Assembly (NCBI RefSeq): GCF_022179305.1 | Contig: NZ_BPQP01000006.1 | Location: forward strand, 1 to 64,000 | DNA: 64,000 nucleotides | Origin: Methylobacterium iners | Lineage (GTDB): Bacteria; Pseudomonadota; Alphaproteobacteria; Rhizobiales; Beijerinckiaceae | Direction of reading: 5' to 3' | Shown here: piece by piece, positions 45,697-56,127 of the stretch | Numbering within the stretch: the stretch's first letter is position 1 | Layout: each line of letters begins with the position of its first letter | The notes under the pieces: generated by a model | Databases searched by the model: none | Told to the model about the DNA's origin: nothing | What the model saw: the letters and a program-made list of their open reading frames with translations, nothing else | Position numbers and translations under genes: made by a program

Positions 45697-46770
45697 TCAC
45701 GCGGGCCGCGGCTCGGCCGGGCGCCGGTCGAGGAGCCGGCGGGCATGGGCCGTCAGCCTCCGCTCGATGCCGTGATGGACGAGGATGGCGGCCGCCACCG
45801 CGAGGCCGATCATCAGGGCGATCCCGGCCCAGGGGCCGATCCAGGCGCCCGCGCCCGTCCGCAGCAGGATCTCGCGGGCGGCGCGCAGGACGAAGGGGTG
45901 CGCGAGGTAGAGGGCGTAGGAGGCATCGCCGAGGCCGACGCCCCAGCGGAGGGGGAGCGGCTCCGGGCCACGGCGAGGCGGCCCGAGCCCGGCGGCCGCG
46001 ACCAGGAGGAGGCCCGGGAGCCCGTAGGCGAGGGGGCGCATCGCGAGATCCGGCTCGCCGGCGACCGACATCAACCAGGCGATCCCCGCGGCCGCGAGGC
46101 ACAGCCGGGGCAGTGCGGCGAGCCGCAGACCCTCGGCCCGGGCGAGCCCGAGGGCGGCGCCGAGGGCGAATTCGAGCACGATGGGAGCACCCCAGAAGGC
46201 GAGCGGCTGCGGCAGGCCCGGCACGCTCAGCCGAAGGGTGACGAGCAGGCTGAGGCTCGCGGCCACCCAGGCGAAGGCGATGCGCCGGCCCCATGGCAGC
46301 GCCACCGCGAACAGCGCGTAGAAGAACATCTCGAAATTGAGCGTCCATCCCAGCGAGTAGAGGGGCTGGGGCTGCCCGTCGGGACTCAGGGCGGGCCAGA
46401 ACAGGAAGGAGGCGAGCACGTAGCCCGGCTCCAGGGCGGCGTTGCTTGCCAGAAGGGCAGGGGCGGCGAGAAGCACCGCGAGGTAGAGCGCCGTGGTCAG
46501 CCAGTAGAGCGGCACCAGCCGCGCGACCCTGTGGGCCAGGAAGCGCCGCCGGCCGTCTCGGCGGCCGTAGAGCGGCGCGGCGGCGTGGACGATGATGAAG
46601 CCGGAGATCACGAAGAAGATGTCGACGCCCGCGGCCCAGGGCAGCAGGGTGCTCGGCTCGAAGCTCCGGCTGGTCCGGCCGGCGAGCACCACGCCCTCGA
46701 ACTGCGCGTGATGCACGACGACGAGCAGCGCCGCGAAGCCGCGCAGGACCTGGATGGGCGCGAGCGTCAC
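45697..46770 (-). CDS. Acyltransferase 3 family membrane protein (OafA-like)
   Basis: The product is about 357 residues and strongly hydrophobic, with some ten transmembrane helices. It starts APIQVLRGFAALLVVVHHAQ, with the catalytic-type Arg and His of family 3 acyltransferases, then FFVISGFIIVHAA and NFEMFFYALFAVALP. GTG 46770 is chosen; the longer frame reads through an intergenic palindrome. It would acylate an exported sugar or lipid at the inner membrane. Confidence 0.85.
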   Translation of the reverse strand: MTLAPIQVLRGFAALLVVVHHAQFEGVVLAGRTSRSFEPSTLLPWAAGVDIFFVISGFIIVHAAAPLYGRRDGRRRFLAHRVARLVPLYWLTTALYLAVLLAAPALLASNAALEPGYVLASFLFWPALSPDGQPQPLYSLGWTLNFEMFFYALFAVALPWGRRIAFAWVAASLSLLVTLRLSVPGLPQPLAFWGAPIVLEFALGAALGLARAEGLRLAALPRLCLAAAGIAWLMSVAGEPDLAMRPLAYGLPGLLLVAAAGLGPPRRGPEPLPLRWGVGLGDASYALYLAHPFVLRAAREILLRTGAGAWIGPWAGIALMIGLAVAAAILVHHGIERRLTAHARRLLDRRPAEPRPA

Positions 46771-46817
46771 CGGAGCGATCCTTCGATACGGTGCCCGGTC
46801 GATCGCCTTGGCTGTGC

Positions 46818-46859
46818 GCGCATTACCCTCGCCCCGCAGGCGGGGCGAGGGAATGCGCA
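46818..46859. repeat. GC-rich palindromic cassette
   Basis: A perfect 12-base stem CCCTCGCCCCGC / GCGGGGCGAGGG with a two-base loop (46826-46851) is extended by GCGCATT / AATGCGC. It lies between the acyltransferase and carbonic anhydrase genes, both on the minus strand, and resembles the cassettes at 54350-54457 and 61771-61790. It could act as a terminator-like hairpin though no T run follows. Confidence 0.75.
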
Positions 46860-46920
46860 TGGCCGCCCCGGTCGCCCGGAAGCCGCCTGAGGCGTCCCTG
46901 CAGCAGAGCCTCAGACTTCC

Positions 46921-47586
46921 TCAGAGACAGCGCATGCCGGAGGCCGGAGTCGGCGCCCGCCCGTCCCGGTCGGTAGCCGGGTTGAAGGCGCCCGTGTTCG
47001 GATCCCGGAGAAGGAGCTCGCCGCGCGCGATCCCGAAATGCGCCCCGTGCAGCGCGAGCCGCCCGCCTGTCACGCGATCGCGCACGAAGGGGAAGGTCAT
47101 CAGGTTGTCGAGGCTCTGGGCGACCATCGCGTATTCGAGGCGCGTCAGGTAGTCCGGGCCATCGCGGTCCGCGACGCGCTCCGCCGCGGGAGCGACGAGC
47201 GACACCCATTTGCCGATGAAGTTGCTGTTCGAGAGCGGGGCGGCCCCGGTGGCATAGGCCTTGATGCCGCCGCAGCTCGCATGGCCGAGCACGACGATGT
47301 GCTTCACTTCGAGCGCCTGCACGGCGAACTCGATGGCGGCCGAGGTGCCGTGGTACTCCCCGCCCTCCTCGTAGGGCGGGACGATGTTGGCGACGTTGCG
47401 AACGATGAAGAGCTCGCCAGGACCGGTGTCGAAGATGACCTCGGGCGAGACCCGGCTGTCGCAGCAGCCGATCAGGAGGATCTCGGGATTTTGCCCCTGC
47501 GCGAGGGCGGCGTAGCGCTGGACCTCGCTCGGAAGGCGGCCCTCCAGAAAAGAGCGATACCCCTGTGTCAGCTTCTCCGGGAACAT
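46921..47586 (-). CDS. Beta-class carbonic anhydrase
   Basis: The product has 221 residues. Zinc ligands are visible: ILLIGCCDSRVSPEVIFDTG (Cys and the Asp-Arg dyad) and HIVVLGHASCGGIKAY (His and Cys). Start MFPEKLTQGYRSFLEGRL at 47586 is the usual beginning; upstream frame rejected. It interconverts carbon dioxide and bicarbonate, which serves carboxylases in methylotrophic metabolism. It lies head to tail with the NUDIX gene. Confidence 0.92.
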   Translation of the reverse strand: MFPEKLTQGYRSFLEGRLPSEVQRYAALAQGQNPEILLIGCCDSRVSPEVIFDTGPGELFIVRNVANIVPPYEEGGEYHGTSAAIEFAVQALEVKHIVVLGHASCGGIKAYATGAAPLSNSNFIGKWVSLVAPAAERVADRDGPDYLTRLEYAMVAQSLDNLMTFPFVRDRVTGGRLALHGAHFGIARGELLLRDPNTGAFNPATDRDGRAPTPASGMRCL

Positions 47587-47626
47587 GGGCCTTCCTCCGC
47601 CTGCATCAGCCGCCTGGGATTCTCTT

Positions 47627-48139
47627 TCACGCGCCCTGCCAGGAGAGCGCAACGGGGGCGGCCGGCCTGTCCCCAGCCGCGACGCGGCGCGCCAGGGCGG
47701 CGAGGCCCCTCGGCTCGATCCGCTCGTTCGAGGCGGCGAGTTCGTCGAGCGTCCACCAGCGCACGCCGAGGACCGGGTTGTCCTCGGTCTCCGCGAGTCG
47801 CGCGGTGTCGACGCGGTCGTCCGGAAGGCGGACGACGAAGTAGCGCTCGCGCGCATACCGGCCGCTGCGGAAGAGGTGGAAGGCTCCGTCGCAGGTCGCG
47901 ACGCAGGGGCCTATCGGCGCGTCGACGACGCCGATCTCCTCCGACAGCTCGCGCCGGCAGGCCTCCTCGTGGGTCTCGCCGGCCTCGAGGCCTCCGCCGG
48001 GCATGAACCAGAACGTCCGCTCCTCCGGCCGCGCCGGATCGATCGGCCTCACCGCCTCGTAGGCGATGAGCAGGAGTCGGTCGGCCGGGTCGAAGACCAG
48101 GGCCCGGGCGATGTCGCGGTTCGGAAGCTCGTTCGACAT
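47627..48139 (-). CDS. NUDIX hydrolase
   Basis: The product has 170 residues with a complete Nudix box: GGGLEAGETHEEACRRELSE then EIGV (G-x5-E-x7-REUxEExGU). The strand before it reads RALVFDPADRLLLIAYEAVR. It hydrolyses a nucleoside-diphosphate-linked compound; the substrate is not predictable. It ends 40 bases before the carbonic anhydrase start, same strand. Confidence 0.88.
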   Translation of the reverse strand: MSNELPNRDIARALVFDPADRLLLIAYEAVRPIDPARPEERTFWFMPGGGLEAGETHEEACRRELSEEIGVVDAPIGPCVATCDGAFHLFRSGRYARERYFVVRLPDDRVDTARLAETEDNPVLGVRWWTLDELAASNERIEPRGLAALARRVAAGDRPAAPVALSWQGA

Positions 48140-48253
48140 GAAGGAAGCTCTACCAGGGAAACCGGGGACCGCCAGGGGTCTGCGCGCGAACTCCCGGACC
48201 CGTTCGACGGTTGTCGCTCATCGAACAGCGCCGAAGGGCACCGAGGAGACCAC

Positions 48254-48652
48254 ATGGACATCGCCGTCGACAAGATCACCGAAATCATCCTGCGCGTGCG
48301 GGCCGTCGACGTGAAGGAAGGGGCGACCGACCCGGATTCCGGATCGAACCCCATCGACGACGGCTCGACGGACGTGCTGGTCATGGGCACGGACGATGCC
48401 ACCGAGGAGGAACTCCGCGACATGATCGGCGCGCTGAACGACGACGAGCGCGCCGACCTCCTGGCCGTCCTCTATATCGGCCGCGGCGACATGGAGCCGG
48501 AGGAATGGAGCGAGGCCGTCCGCTTCGCCCGCGAACGGGAGGCGGCCGGCGAGGGGGCGGTCGAGTCCATCCTCGGCTCTCCCATCGCCGGTGACCTTCT
48601 CAGCGAGGGTCTCGCCAATCTCGGCATCACGCCCGACCTGCCGCAGGCCTGA
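48254..48652 (+). CDS. DUF3775 family protein
   Basis: The product has 132 residues, is acidic and begins MDIAVDKITEIILRVRAVDV. The helical core EEELRDMIGALNDDERADLL and AVLYIGRGDMEPEEWSEAVR is typical of DUF3775. GAGGAG lies nine bases upstream of ATG 48254. It is divergent from the NUDIX gene. Function unknown. The longer upstream frame lies on the antisense of the NUDIX gene and is rejected. Confidence 0.8.
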   Translation: MDIAVDKITEIILRVRAVDVKEGATDPDSGSNPIDDGSTDVLVMGTDDATEEELRDMIGALNDDERADLLAVLYIGRGDMEPEEWSEAVRFAREREAAGEGAVESILGSPIAGDLLSEGLANLGITPDLPQA

Positions 48653-48661
48653 GCGCGAACC

Positions 48662-49072
48662 TCACCGGCAGGGCAGGAGCAGTGCCGTATCGGCGATGAA
48701 ACCGGCGGTCTCGCGAACGCTCTCCGGCTCCGCGGGATCGTCGGCGACGAGGTTCGCCTCCGTGTGGAGGCGCCTGTTGCAGGAGCAGGTCGGAATCTGC
48801 CCGCGCGGCGGCGAGCAGGAATCGTGGTGCAGGCAGGCGAGGTCCAGGGCGTCGATCGGCGGACGCGGCGCCCGGTTGCCCGGCCCGCAATAGTTTCCGT
48901 GGATCAGGATCGTCCCCCTTTCCGGGTCGATCTCGGGAAGGGACTGGGAGGCCGCGGGCGCGATCCCCAGCAGGGCGAACGCCCCTGCAAAGGCAAGGCC
49001 CGCCGCGCGGTGGGTTCGGATCTGTCGCAAGGCTCGATACTCTCGCTCTATGCCCCCTGCACCGCGAGACAT
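48662..49072 (-). CDS. Secreted phospholipase A2-like protein
   Basis: The product has 136 residues. After a signal-like segment (AAGLAFAGAFALLGIAPAAS) it holds HGNYCGPGNRAPRPPIDALD, LACLHHDSC. This follows the secreted PLA2 pattern: calcium loop Y-C-G-x-G (61-65) and D-x-C-C-x2-H-D-x-C (77-86), with Ala79 where the first Cys is normal, catalytic-type His83-Asp84, and further Cys at 86, 96 and 98. The domain is short. It would be exported and act on phospholipids, if active. It converges with the DUF3775 gene (nine-base gap). Confidence 0.65.
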   Translation of the reverse strand: MSRGAGGIEREYRALRQIRTHRAAGLAFAGAFALLGIAPAASQSLPEIDPERGTILIHGNYCGPGNRAPRPPIDALDLACLHHDSCSPPRGQIPTCSCNRRLHTEANLVADDPAEPESVRETAGFIADTALLLPCR

Positions 49073-49126
49073 GGGTCCGGCGCGCGCTCAAGCAAGGCTT
49101 GAGCCTTCGGCCAATCCGGACGCGGC

Positions 49127-50137
49127 TCAGGCGGGACGCGCGGTGCCGCCGAGGTGGAACACCCGGTGCGGGACGAGTTCGCCTCGCTCGACGTCGCCCA
49201 CCGCGACGAGGATGCCGCCGCAGGTGGCGAAGGCCTTGCCCTCCGAGGGCGCGTCCCGCCCGCGCAGGATCACGGCCTGTCCCCGCATCAGCCGCAGGGC
49301 CATGTCCCGCGAGACCGGTACGGCCGGCACCGCGTCCAGCGCGGTCTCGACGGGCCGGAGATGGGCACCGTTTCCGTTCGGCGCACCGGCCTCCAGCGCG
49401 TCGGCCTTGCAGGCCTCGCCCTCGGTGAACGGGCCGACCCGCGTGCGCCGCAGGGCGGAGACATGGCCGTAGCAGCCCAGCATCCGCCCGAGGTCGCGGG
49501 CGAGCGCGCGCACGTAGGTGCCCTTGCCGCATTCGGCCTCGATCACCGTGCGCCCGTCGGCATGGTCGACGACGGCGAGGCGGTCGATCTGCACGGATCG
49601 GGCGAGGAGCTCGACGATCTCGCCGTCGCGGGCGAGGTCGTAGGCCCGCTCCCCCGCCACCTTAATCGCGGAATAGCGCGGCGGCACCTGCTCGATGGCG
49701 CCGACGAAGCGCGGCAGCGCCGCCTCGACCTCGGCCCGGCTCGGGCGCGCGTCGCTCGTGGCGACGGGCCTGCCCTCGGCGTCGTCCGTATCGGTCTCGA
49801 TGCCCCAGGTGACGGTGAAGCGGTAGGATTTCAGACCGTCCATGACGAAGGGCACCGTCTTGGTCGCCTCGCCCAGGGCGATCGGCAGGATGCCCGACGC
49901 CAGCGGATCGAGGGTGCCGGCATGGCCGGCCTTCTTGGCGTTGAAGGCGCGCTTTACCACCGCGACCGCGTGGGTCGAGGTCATGCCGACGCCCTTGTCG
50001 AGGATGACCCAGCCGTTGACGTCGCGCTTCTTCGGCCGATCCGGGCGCAGGCCGCCGCGGGGCGGACGCGCGCCCTCCGCCGGCCTGCCCTCGACCGAGG
50101 CCGGGTCGGGCGGTTCGTTGGTCGGATCGTCGATCAT
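49127..50137 (-). CDS. truB: tRNA pseudouridine55 synthase
   Basis: The product has 336 residues with a low-complexity Pro/Arg N-terminus of about 38 residues. The catalytic region is [20 protein letters not shown], with Asp as nucleophile, then [14 protein letters not shown] and [16 protein letters not shown]. The C-terminal domain is shortened PUA-like. ATG 50137 overlaps the rbfA stop as ATGA. It converts U55 of tRNA to pseudouridine. It is the last gene of the rimP-nusA-ylxR-infB-rbfA-truB run. Confidence 0.95.
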   Translation of the reverse strand: MIDDPTNEPPDPASVEGRPAEGARPPRGGLRPDRPKKRDVNGWVILDKGVGMTSTHAVAVVKRAFNAKKAGHAGTLDPLASGILPIALGEATKTVPFVMDGLKSYRFTVTWGIETDTDDAEGRPVATSDARPSRAEVEAALPRFVGAIEQVPPRYSAIKVAGERAYDLARDGEIVELLARSVQIDRLAVVDHADGRTVIEAECGKGTYVRALARDLGRMLGCYGHVSALRRTRVGPFTEGEACKADALEAGAPNGNGAHLRPVETALDAVPAVPVSRDMALRLMRGQAVILRGRDAPSEGKAFATCGGILVAVGDVERGELVPHRVFHLGGTARPA

Positions 50138-50568
50138 GAATTCCTCGTCGGCACGTCGGGCTCGGCGGCGTCGGGGGTGTCGGATTCGAGGTCGCGACGG
50201 ACCTTCTCGGAGCGCAGAAGCGCGTCGATGCGGCCGGCCTCGTCGAAGGTCTCGTCGCGGCGGAAGCGGAGATCGGGCGCGTATTTCAGGTTGACGCGCC
50301 GGGCCACCTCCTGGCGCAGGACCTTCCGGTTGCGATCGAGCGCGGCGATCACCGGCGCCTCGTCCTTGCCGCCGAGCGGCATGATGTAGGCCGTGGCGAT
50401 CTTGAGGTCCGGCGACATCCGCACCTCGGGCACGGTGATGACGTGCGAGCTCAGGACCGGGTCCTGGACGTCGCCGCGCTGGAGCACCTCCGCGATGGCA
50501 TGGCGGATCAGCTCGGCGACGCGCTGCTGGCGCTGCGAAGGACCTGCGCTGGTGGGTTTCTGGGCCAT
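50134..50568 (-). CDS. rbfA: Ribosome-binding factor A
   Basis: The product has 144 residues. [20 protein letters not shown] starts the KH-like fold, then [16 protein letters not shown] and [20 protein letters not shown]. RbfA helps mature the 30S subunit. It lies 77 bases after infB and overlaps truB by four bases, as in most alphaproteobacteria. Confidence 0.95.
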   Translation of the reverse strand: MAQKPTSAGPSQRQQRVAELIRHAIAEVLQRGDVQDPVLSSHVITVPEVRMSPDLKIATAYIMPLGGKDEAPVIAALDRNRKVLRQEVARRVNLKYAPDLRFRRDETFDEAGRIDALLRSEKVRRDLESDTPDAAEPDVPTRNS

Positions 50569-50645
50569 GACGATCTTCGTTCTTCAAATGAAAACGGCGG
50601 CTGCAGCGCCCGCTGCAGCCGCCGGATGCTGGGCATCCCTCGGCG

Positions 50646-53486
50646 TCAGAGGGTGCGCCGGATCTCCTCGACCCGGTAGCACTCGATCACGTCGCCGGCC
50701 CGCATGTCCTGGAAGTTCTCGAAGGACATGCCGCACTCGTAGCCGGAGGTGACCTCCTTGGCGTCGTCCTTGAGCCGCTTGAGCTGCGCCAGCTTGCCCT
50801 CGTGGATCACGACGTCGTCGCGGATCAGGCGGACATGGGCGCCGCGCTGGACCATGCCGTCCGTGATGCGGCAGCCTGCGATCTTGCCGACCTTCGACAC
50901 GTCGAAGATCTGCAGGATCTGCGCCTCGCCGAGACGCTCCTCGCGCAGCGTCGGCGGAAGCATGCCCGACAGCGTCGCTTTGATGTCGTCCACGAGGTCG
51001 TAGATGATGCTGTAGTAGCGGATCTCGACGCCGTTGCGCTCGGCCGACTCGCGCGCTTCCTTGTGGGCGCGCACGTTGAAGCCGATCACCACGCCCTTCG
51101 AGGCCTCGGCCAGCGTGATGTCCGACTCGGTGATGCCGCCGACGCCCGAGAGCAGGATGCGCGCCGAGACCTCGTCGTTGCCGACCTTCTCCAGCGCACC
51201 GGTGATCGCCTCGACGGAGCCCTGCACGTCGCCCTTGACGACGAGCGGAAGCTCCTTGCGGCCGGCACCCTCCTTGAGGTCGCGCATCATGTCGACGAGC
51301 GAGCGGTTGGCGCCACCCGTCCGGGCGGCGATCCGCTCGCGCTTCTGGCGGGCGCGGTATTCCGTGACCTCGCGGGCGCGGGCCTCGTTGGGCACGACCA
51401 CGACGCGGTCGCCGGCATCCGGCGTGCCGTTGAAGCCGAGAACCTCCACCGGCACCGAGGGGCCGGCATACGAGATGTTCTCGCCCTTGTCGTCGATGAG
51501 GGCGCGCACCCGGCCCCACTCCGCCCCGGCCACCACGATGTCGCCGGTGAAGAGCGTGCCGCGCTGGACGAGGACGGTGGCGACGGGGCCGCGACCGCGA
51601 TCGAGCTTGGCCTCGATGACCGTGCCCTCGCCGTCGCGGGTCTCGTTCGCCCGCAGGTTCATGATCTCGGCCTGGAGCTGAAGGCCCTCGAGCAGATCCT
51701 GGAGGCCGTCGCCGGTCTTGGCCGACACCTCGAACTCGAGGGTCTCGCCGCCCATGGACTCGACCTGGATGTCGTGCTGCAGGAGCTCGGTGCGGACCCG
51801 CTGCGGGTTCGCCTCCGGCTTGTCGATCTTGTTGATCGCCAGGAGCAGCGGCACGCCGGCGGCCTTGGCGTGGCTGATCGCCTCCACCGTCTGGGGCATG
51901 ACGCCGTCATCGGCGGCGACCACGAGCACGACGATGTCCGTCACCTTGGCGCCGCGGGCGCGCATGGAGGTGAAGGCGGCGTGGCCGGGCGTGTCGATGA
52001 AGGTGATCATGTCGCCGGAAGGCGAGGCCACCTGGTAGGCGCCGATATGCTGCGTGATGCCGCCGGCCTCGCCCGAGACCACGGTGGTCTTGCGGATCGC
52101 ATCGAGCAGCGAGGTCTTGCCGTGGTCGACGTGGCCCATGATGGTCACGACCGGCGGACGCGGATCGAGATCCTCCTCGAGGTCCGGCTCGTCGCTCACG
52201 AGGCCTTCCTCGACGTCCGATTCCGCGACGCGGCGGACCGTGTGCCCGAGCTCCTCCGCGATGAGCTGGGCGGAATCCGAGTCGATCACGTCCGTGATCT
52301 TGTGGATCTGGCCCTGCTTCATCAGCATGCGGATGACGTCGACCGCGCGCTCCGACATGCGGTTGGCGAGTTCCTGGATCGTGATCGTCTCCGGGATCGT
52401 CACCTCGCGGGAGAGTTTCTCCTTCTGCTCGACCTGCCGGTGCCCGCTCATGCGCTGCTGGCGTCGGCGGAACGAGGCGACGGAGCGCGTGCGCTCGTCC
52501 TCGCCAGAGGTCGCCGTGGCGATCGTGAGGCGGCCGCGGTTGCGGTCGCCGCCCGGCTGCTTCGGCGTCTTGGGCGGCGTGATGATCTTGAGCGGCATGC
52601 CCGGGCGACGGATCACCCGCTTCTGCTCGCTCTCCTCCTCGGCCGCGACCGGACGGCCCGGGGCGCGGGCGGTCGTCGCCGCGCCGGCAGGCCGGGCGGC
52701 CGTCGCGCCCGTCGGCGCCGTTTCGACCTCGGGGACCGGGGCCGGGCGGGCCATGAAGTTGAGGTCGCGCGGCTTGCGCGTGTCGGCCGTGATCGTCTTG
52801 CGGGGCTCCGTCGAGGCCGGCCGGGCCGTCAGGGGCGGGCGCGCGGGAGCCGCGGCCGCCGGACGGGCCGGTGCGGCAGGACGTGCCGCGGGAGCCGGCA
52901 CCGGCGCCGAAGCCGCGGCAGGGGCCGCCTCGGCAGCGGCGAGCGCGGCAGTCTGCGCGGTCGCGGCCTCGGTGCGCTGGGCCGCCTCTTCGGTCAGGCG
53001 GCGGCGCTCCTCCTCCCGACGGCGCTCCTCTTCGCGCTTGCGGGCCTCGGCGGCCTCGCGCTCGCGGGCCTCCGCCGCTTCCTGCGCGCGCTGGGCGGCA
53101 GCCTCGGCCTCGGCGCGCTGGCGGGATTCCGCCTCACGGCGCTGGGCGTCGGCGAGGGCGGCGGCGCGGGCGTCGCGCTCCTGCTCGCTCAGCGTGCGCA
53201 GGACGACGCCGGAGGCGGGACGCTGGGCCGGGCGGGGCGGCGTCGCGGGCGCGGCCGGAGGCGGCGCGGCACGCGAGGGCGCGACCGGCGTGGTCTCGCG
53301 GGCGGGGGCAGCGGCCGGAGCCGCGCCGATGACCCGACGCTTCACCGTCTCGACCATGACCTGCTTCGTGCGGCCATGGGAGAAGCTCTGCCGCACGATG
53401 CCCTGCTCGATCGGGCGCTTCAGCGACAGCGGCTTCCTGGGAGCCCTGTCCGATGTCTTGTCGCCCGGGTTGTTCGTATCGCTCAT
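50646..53486 (-). CDS. infB: Translation initiation factor IF-2
   Basis: The product has 946 residues. An N-terminal Ala/Arg/Glu-rich region of about 340 residues includes a long charged helix ([18 protein letters not shown] type). The G domain carries [48 protein letters not shown] and VSAKTGDGL. Domains for fMet-tRNA binding end with [19 protein letters not shown]. It brings initiator tRNA to the 30S subunit. Its ATG directly follows the ylxR stop (TGAATG), so translation is coupled. Confidence 0.97.
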   Translation of the reverse strand: MSDTNNPGDKTSDRAPRKPLSLKRPIEQGIVRQSFSHGRTKQVMVETVKRRVIGAAPAAAPARETTPVAPSRAAPPPAAPATPPRPAQRPASGVVLRTLSEQERDARAAALADAQRREAESRQRAEAEAAAQRAQEAAEAREREAAEARKREEERRREEERRRLTEEAAQRTEAATAQTAALAAAEAAPAAASAPVPAPAARPAAPARPAAAAPARPPLTARPASTEPRKTITADTRKPRDLNFMARPAPVPEVETAPTGATAARPAGAATTARAPGRPVAAEEESEQKRVIRRPGMPLKIITPPKTPKQPGGDRNRGRLTIATATSGEDERTRSVASFRRRQQRMSGHRQVEQKEKLSREVTIPETITIQELANRMSERAVDVIRMLMKQGQIHKITDVIDSDSAQLIAEELGHTVRRVAESDVEEGLVSDEPDLEEDLDPRPPVVTIMGHVDHGKTSLLDAIRKTTVVSGEAGGITQHIGAYQVASPSGDMITFIDTPGHAAFTSMRARGAKVTDIVVLVVAADDGVMPQTVEAISHAKAAGVPLLLAINKIDKPEANPQRVRTELLQHDIQVESMGGETLEFEVSAKTGDGLQDLLEGLQLQAEIMNLRANETRDGEGTVIEAKLDRGRGPVATVLVQRGTLFTGDIVVAGAEWGRVRALIDDKGENISYAGPSVPVEVLGFNGTPDAGDRVVVVPNEARAREVTEYRARQKRERIAARTGGANRSLVDMMRDLKEGAGRKELPLVVKGDVQGSVEAITGALEKVGNDEVSARILLSGVGGITESDITLAEASKGVVIGFNVRAHKEARESAERNGVEIRYYSIIYDLVDDIKATLSGMLPPTLREERLGEAQILQIFDVSKVGKIAGCRITDGMVQRGAHVRLIRDDVVIHEGKLAQLKRLKDDAKEVTSGYECGMSFENFQDMRAGDVIECYRVEEIRRTL

Positions 53487-54293
53487 TCAGTCCAAACCCT
53501 GAGGGTTTCCATCGTCCCGTGGACCGGCAAACTTCTGTGCGCCGGGTAAAGCCGTCACTGCGTCGTCGTGCAGAGGGGAGGCGGCTTGCCCATCGCGGGC
53601 GGAACCGGCCTCCTCGAATGTCGTCGCGCCGCCCTCGAAAGTGCGATGCCGACGCCAACGCGCGAGGCAGCCGGTACCACCGACTCCTGCGACGAGGGCC
53701 GCATGTATCACATGATCCCGGCCCAAGGCCATGTCCAATTCGGCTTCGGACAAGTCGTCGATGACCGGGAACCGGGATATGGCATCCCCATGCCGCCGGT
53801 GCAATGCTTGGGCGAGCTTGCGCCGGCCGTCGGCGCTGCCGTCCGAGGCGTGGATCAGGGCGGCGATCCCCGCCTTGTCGCCGATCGCCGCCTCGACCTT
53901 CGAGAAGCCGGCCACGACGCAGCCCGCCTTGTTGGCGAGCGCCAGGCCCTGGCGCAGATCCGCGCGCAGCCCTGCCGCGACCTGGTCGGCCAGGTCGGCC
54001 GGCGCCGCGGCGTCCTTGGTCTTGAAGGCCCGCTGAAACAACCGCCGCTTGATTGCCGTCTCGACCGTGGCGCGGGTCGCTGTGAGCCAGGCCCCGCGCC
54101 CGGGCAGCTTGGCGCGCAGGTCCGGCACCACGACCCCCTCGGGCGAGAGCACGAAGCGGATCAGGCCGGCGGGGTTCTGCGCCTTGCGCGTGACGAGGCA
54201 GGTCCGCTCGGCATTCGCCCGACCGCGGCCGGGGCCTGGATCGAGGAGGGTGTCCGAATCCGGTTCGGCGGCCTCGTGCGGTTCGCCTGTCAT
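53487..54293 (-). CDS. YlxR/DUF448 RNA-binding protein with L7Ae-like domain
   Basis: The product has 268 residues. The YlxR part is at the N-terminus (ERTCLVTRKAQNPAGLIRFV, GRGAWLTATRATVETAIKRR). An L7Ae/L30e-like part follows (LRQGLALANKAGCVVAGFSK, IAALIHASDGSADGRRKLAQ). The longer two-domain form is typical of alphaproteobacteria. It sits between nusA and infB, and its stop abuts infB. The C-terminal 70 residues look unstructured. Confidence 0.85.
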   Translation of the reverse strand: MTGEPHEAAEPDSDTLLDPGPGRGRANAERTCLVTRKAQNPAGLIRFVLSPEGVVVPDLRAKLPGRGAWLTATRATVETAIKRRLFQRAFKTKDAAAPADLADQVAAGLRADLRQGLALANKAGCVVAGFSKVEAAIGDKAGIAALIHASDGSADGRRKLAQALHRRHGDAISRFPVIDDLSEAELDMALGRDHVIHAALVAGVGGTGCLARWRRHRTFEGGATTFEEAGSARDGQAASPLHDDAVTALPGAQKFAGPRDDGNPQGLD

Positions 54294-54349
54294 GAAGGCA
54301 GTGACGTTCTCTCGTGGAAAGCACAGCGGTGAAGGAGAAGCGCGGCAAC

Positions 54350-54457
54350 CCTCCTCCCCCTTGTGGGGAGGAGTGGGAGGTGGGGGTGGCTGGGTGACCC
54401 TGCTGCGGAGGCAAGTGGAACCACCCCCACCCCTACCCCTCCCCGCGAGGGGAGGGG
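54350..54457. repeat. Multi-hairpin GC-rich cassette between nusA and ylxR
   Basis: Two hairpins, CTCCTCCCC/GGGGAGGAG (54351-54373) and CCCCTCCCC/GGGGAGGGG (54436-54457), flank a longer pair GGTGGGGGTGG / CCACCCCCACC. The whole can fold as nested stems. It lies in the 171-base gap inside the operon, an unusual place for a terminator-like cassette. Confidence 0.7.
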
Positions 54458-54464
54458 AATGGGC

Positions 54465-56060
54465 TCACACGACCTCGGCGGCTTCGTCCTCGGCCGCCTC
54501 GGGCTCCGGCAGCGCGTCGATCCAGCCGGCCTTCAGGCGGGCGGCCATGATCATGCCCTCGGCTTCCGTCCGCGAGATCTCGAACCCGTCGAGGTAGCCG
54601 GCATGCCGGGTCGCCTCGGGGCCGCGGCCCTCCGTGTAGCCGACGAGGTCGTCGGTCGCGCAGCCGGCGAGGTCCTCGATCGTCTTCACGTCGTTCTCGC
54701 CCAGTGCCACCAGCATCGGCGTGGTGATGCCGTCGATCTCGCGCAGTTCGTCGGCGACGCCGAGTTCCTGGCGCTTGGCGTCGAACTCGGACTCGACGCG
54801 GGCGAGGTGATCCTGGGCGCGGGCCTGGATCTCGGTGCCGCTCTCCTCGTCGAGGCCCTGGATGTTGGCGAGCTCGCCCGGCTCGACGTAGGCGATCTCT
54901 TCGACGCTGCGGAATCCTTCCGCGGCGAGGAGCTGACCCACCGTCTCGTCGACGTCCAGCGCCTCCATGAAGATCTGGGTGCGCTCGGCGAACTCCTTCT
55001 GGCGCCGCTCGGATTCCTCGGCCTCGGTCAGGATGTCGATGTCCCAGCCGGTGAGCTGCGAGGCGAGCCGCACGTTCTGGCCGCGCCGGCCGATGGCGAG
55101 CGAGAGCTGGTCGTCGGGCACCACGACCTCGATGCGGTCGGCCTCCTCGTCGAGCACGACCTTGACGACCTCAGCGGGCTGAAGCGCATTCACGATGAAG
55201 GTCGCCTGATCCTCGGACCACGGGATGATGTCGATCTTCTCGCCCTGCAGCTCGCCGACGACAGCCTGCACGCGCGATCCCCTCATGCCGACGCAGGCGC
55301 CGACGGGGTCGATCGAGCCGTCCCGCGAGATCACGGCGATCTTGGCGCGCGAGCCCGGGTCGCGGGCCACGGCCTTCACCTCGACGATGCCGTCGTAGAT
55401 CTCGGGCACTTCCTGGCCGAAGAGCTTGGCCATGAATTGCGGGTGCGAGCGGGAGAGGAAGATCTGCGGTCCCCGCACCTCGCGGCGCACGTCGAACAGG
55501 TAGGAGCGGATGCGGTCTCCCGGCCTGAACGTTTCGCGAGGAATCATCTCGTCGCGGCGCACGATGCCCTCGCCGCGGCCGAGATCGACGATGACGTTGC
55601 CGTACTCGACGCGCTTGACGAGGCCGTTGACGATGTCGCCGATGCGGTCCTTGTACTCGTCGAACTGGCGGTCGCGCTCGGCGTCGCGGACCTTCTGGAC
55701 GATGACCTGCTTGGCCGACTGGGCGGCGACGCGCCCGAAATCGAAGGGCGGCAGGGTGTCGGAGATGACGTCGCCGACGAGGGCGCCCGGATTGTAGCGC
55801 TGCGCCTGGGCCAGCGTGATCTCGCGGGCGTCGTTCTCGACCTCGTCGACCACCAGCAGGTGGCGCGAGAGGCGAAGCGCCCCGGTCTTGGGGTCGATCT
55901 CGGCATGGACGTCCGTCTCGGCGCCGTAGCGGGAGCGGGCGGCCTTGGCGATGGCCTCCTCCATCGCGTCGATGACGATCGAGCGGTCGATCACCTTCTC
56001 GCGGGCGACCGCGTCCGCGATCTGCAGGAGTTCGAGCCTGTTGGCACTGACGACGGCCAT
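54465..56060 (-). CDS. nusA: Transcription termination/antitermination protein NusA
   Basis: The product has 531 residues. Order: N-terminal polymerase-binding domain ([20 protein letters not shown]), S1 domain ([20 protein letters not shown]), KH1 and KH2 ([20 protein letters not shown] and [20 protein letters not shown]), then two acidic helix-hairpin-helix repeats ([40 protein letters not shown]). The C-terminus is acidic. It follows rimP by 67 bases. Confidence 0.97.
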   Translation of the reverse strand: MAVVSANRLELLQIADAVAREKVIDRSIVIDAMEEAIAKAARSRYGAETDVHAEIDPKTGALRLSRHLLVVDEVENDAREITLAQAQRYNPGALVGDVISDTLPPFDFGRVAAQSAKQVIVQKVRDAERDRQFDEYKDRIGDIVNGLVKRVEYGNVIVDLGRGEGIVRRDEMIPRETFRPGDRIRSYLFDVRREVRGPQIFLSRSHPQFMAKLFGQEVPEIYDGIVEVKAVARDPGSRAKIAVISRDGSIDPVGACVGMRGSRVQAVVGELQGEKIDIIPWSEDQATFIVNALQPAEVVKVVLDEEADRIEVVVPDDQLSLAIGRRGQNVRLASQLTGWDIDILTEAEESERRQKEFAERTQIFMEALDVDETVGQLLAAEGFRSVEEIAYVEPGELANIQGLDEESGTEIQARAQDHLARVESEFDAKRQELGVADELREIDGITTPMLVALGENDVKTIEDLAGCATDDLVGYTEGRGPEATRHAGYLDGFEISRTEAEGMIMAARLKAGWIDALPEPEAAEDEAAEVV

Positions 56061-56127
56061 CGGTTTCGTCCTTCTCTTCGTCGTAGGATGTGGCGCCGCC
56101 CCGCATCGATGCGAGGCGGCGGGATGG

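Noticed and set aside
45250-46890. A 546-residue plus-strand frame opposite the Usp and acyltransferase genes
   Set aside because: It spans two real genes and an intergenic palindrome on the other strand; its composition is that of a shadow frame.
50802-53549. A 915-residue plus-strand frame opposite infB
   Set aside because: It is antisense to IF-2, with low-complexity Asp/Arg/Leu/His composition and no domains.
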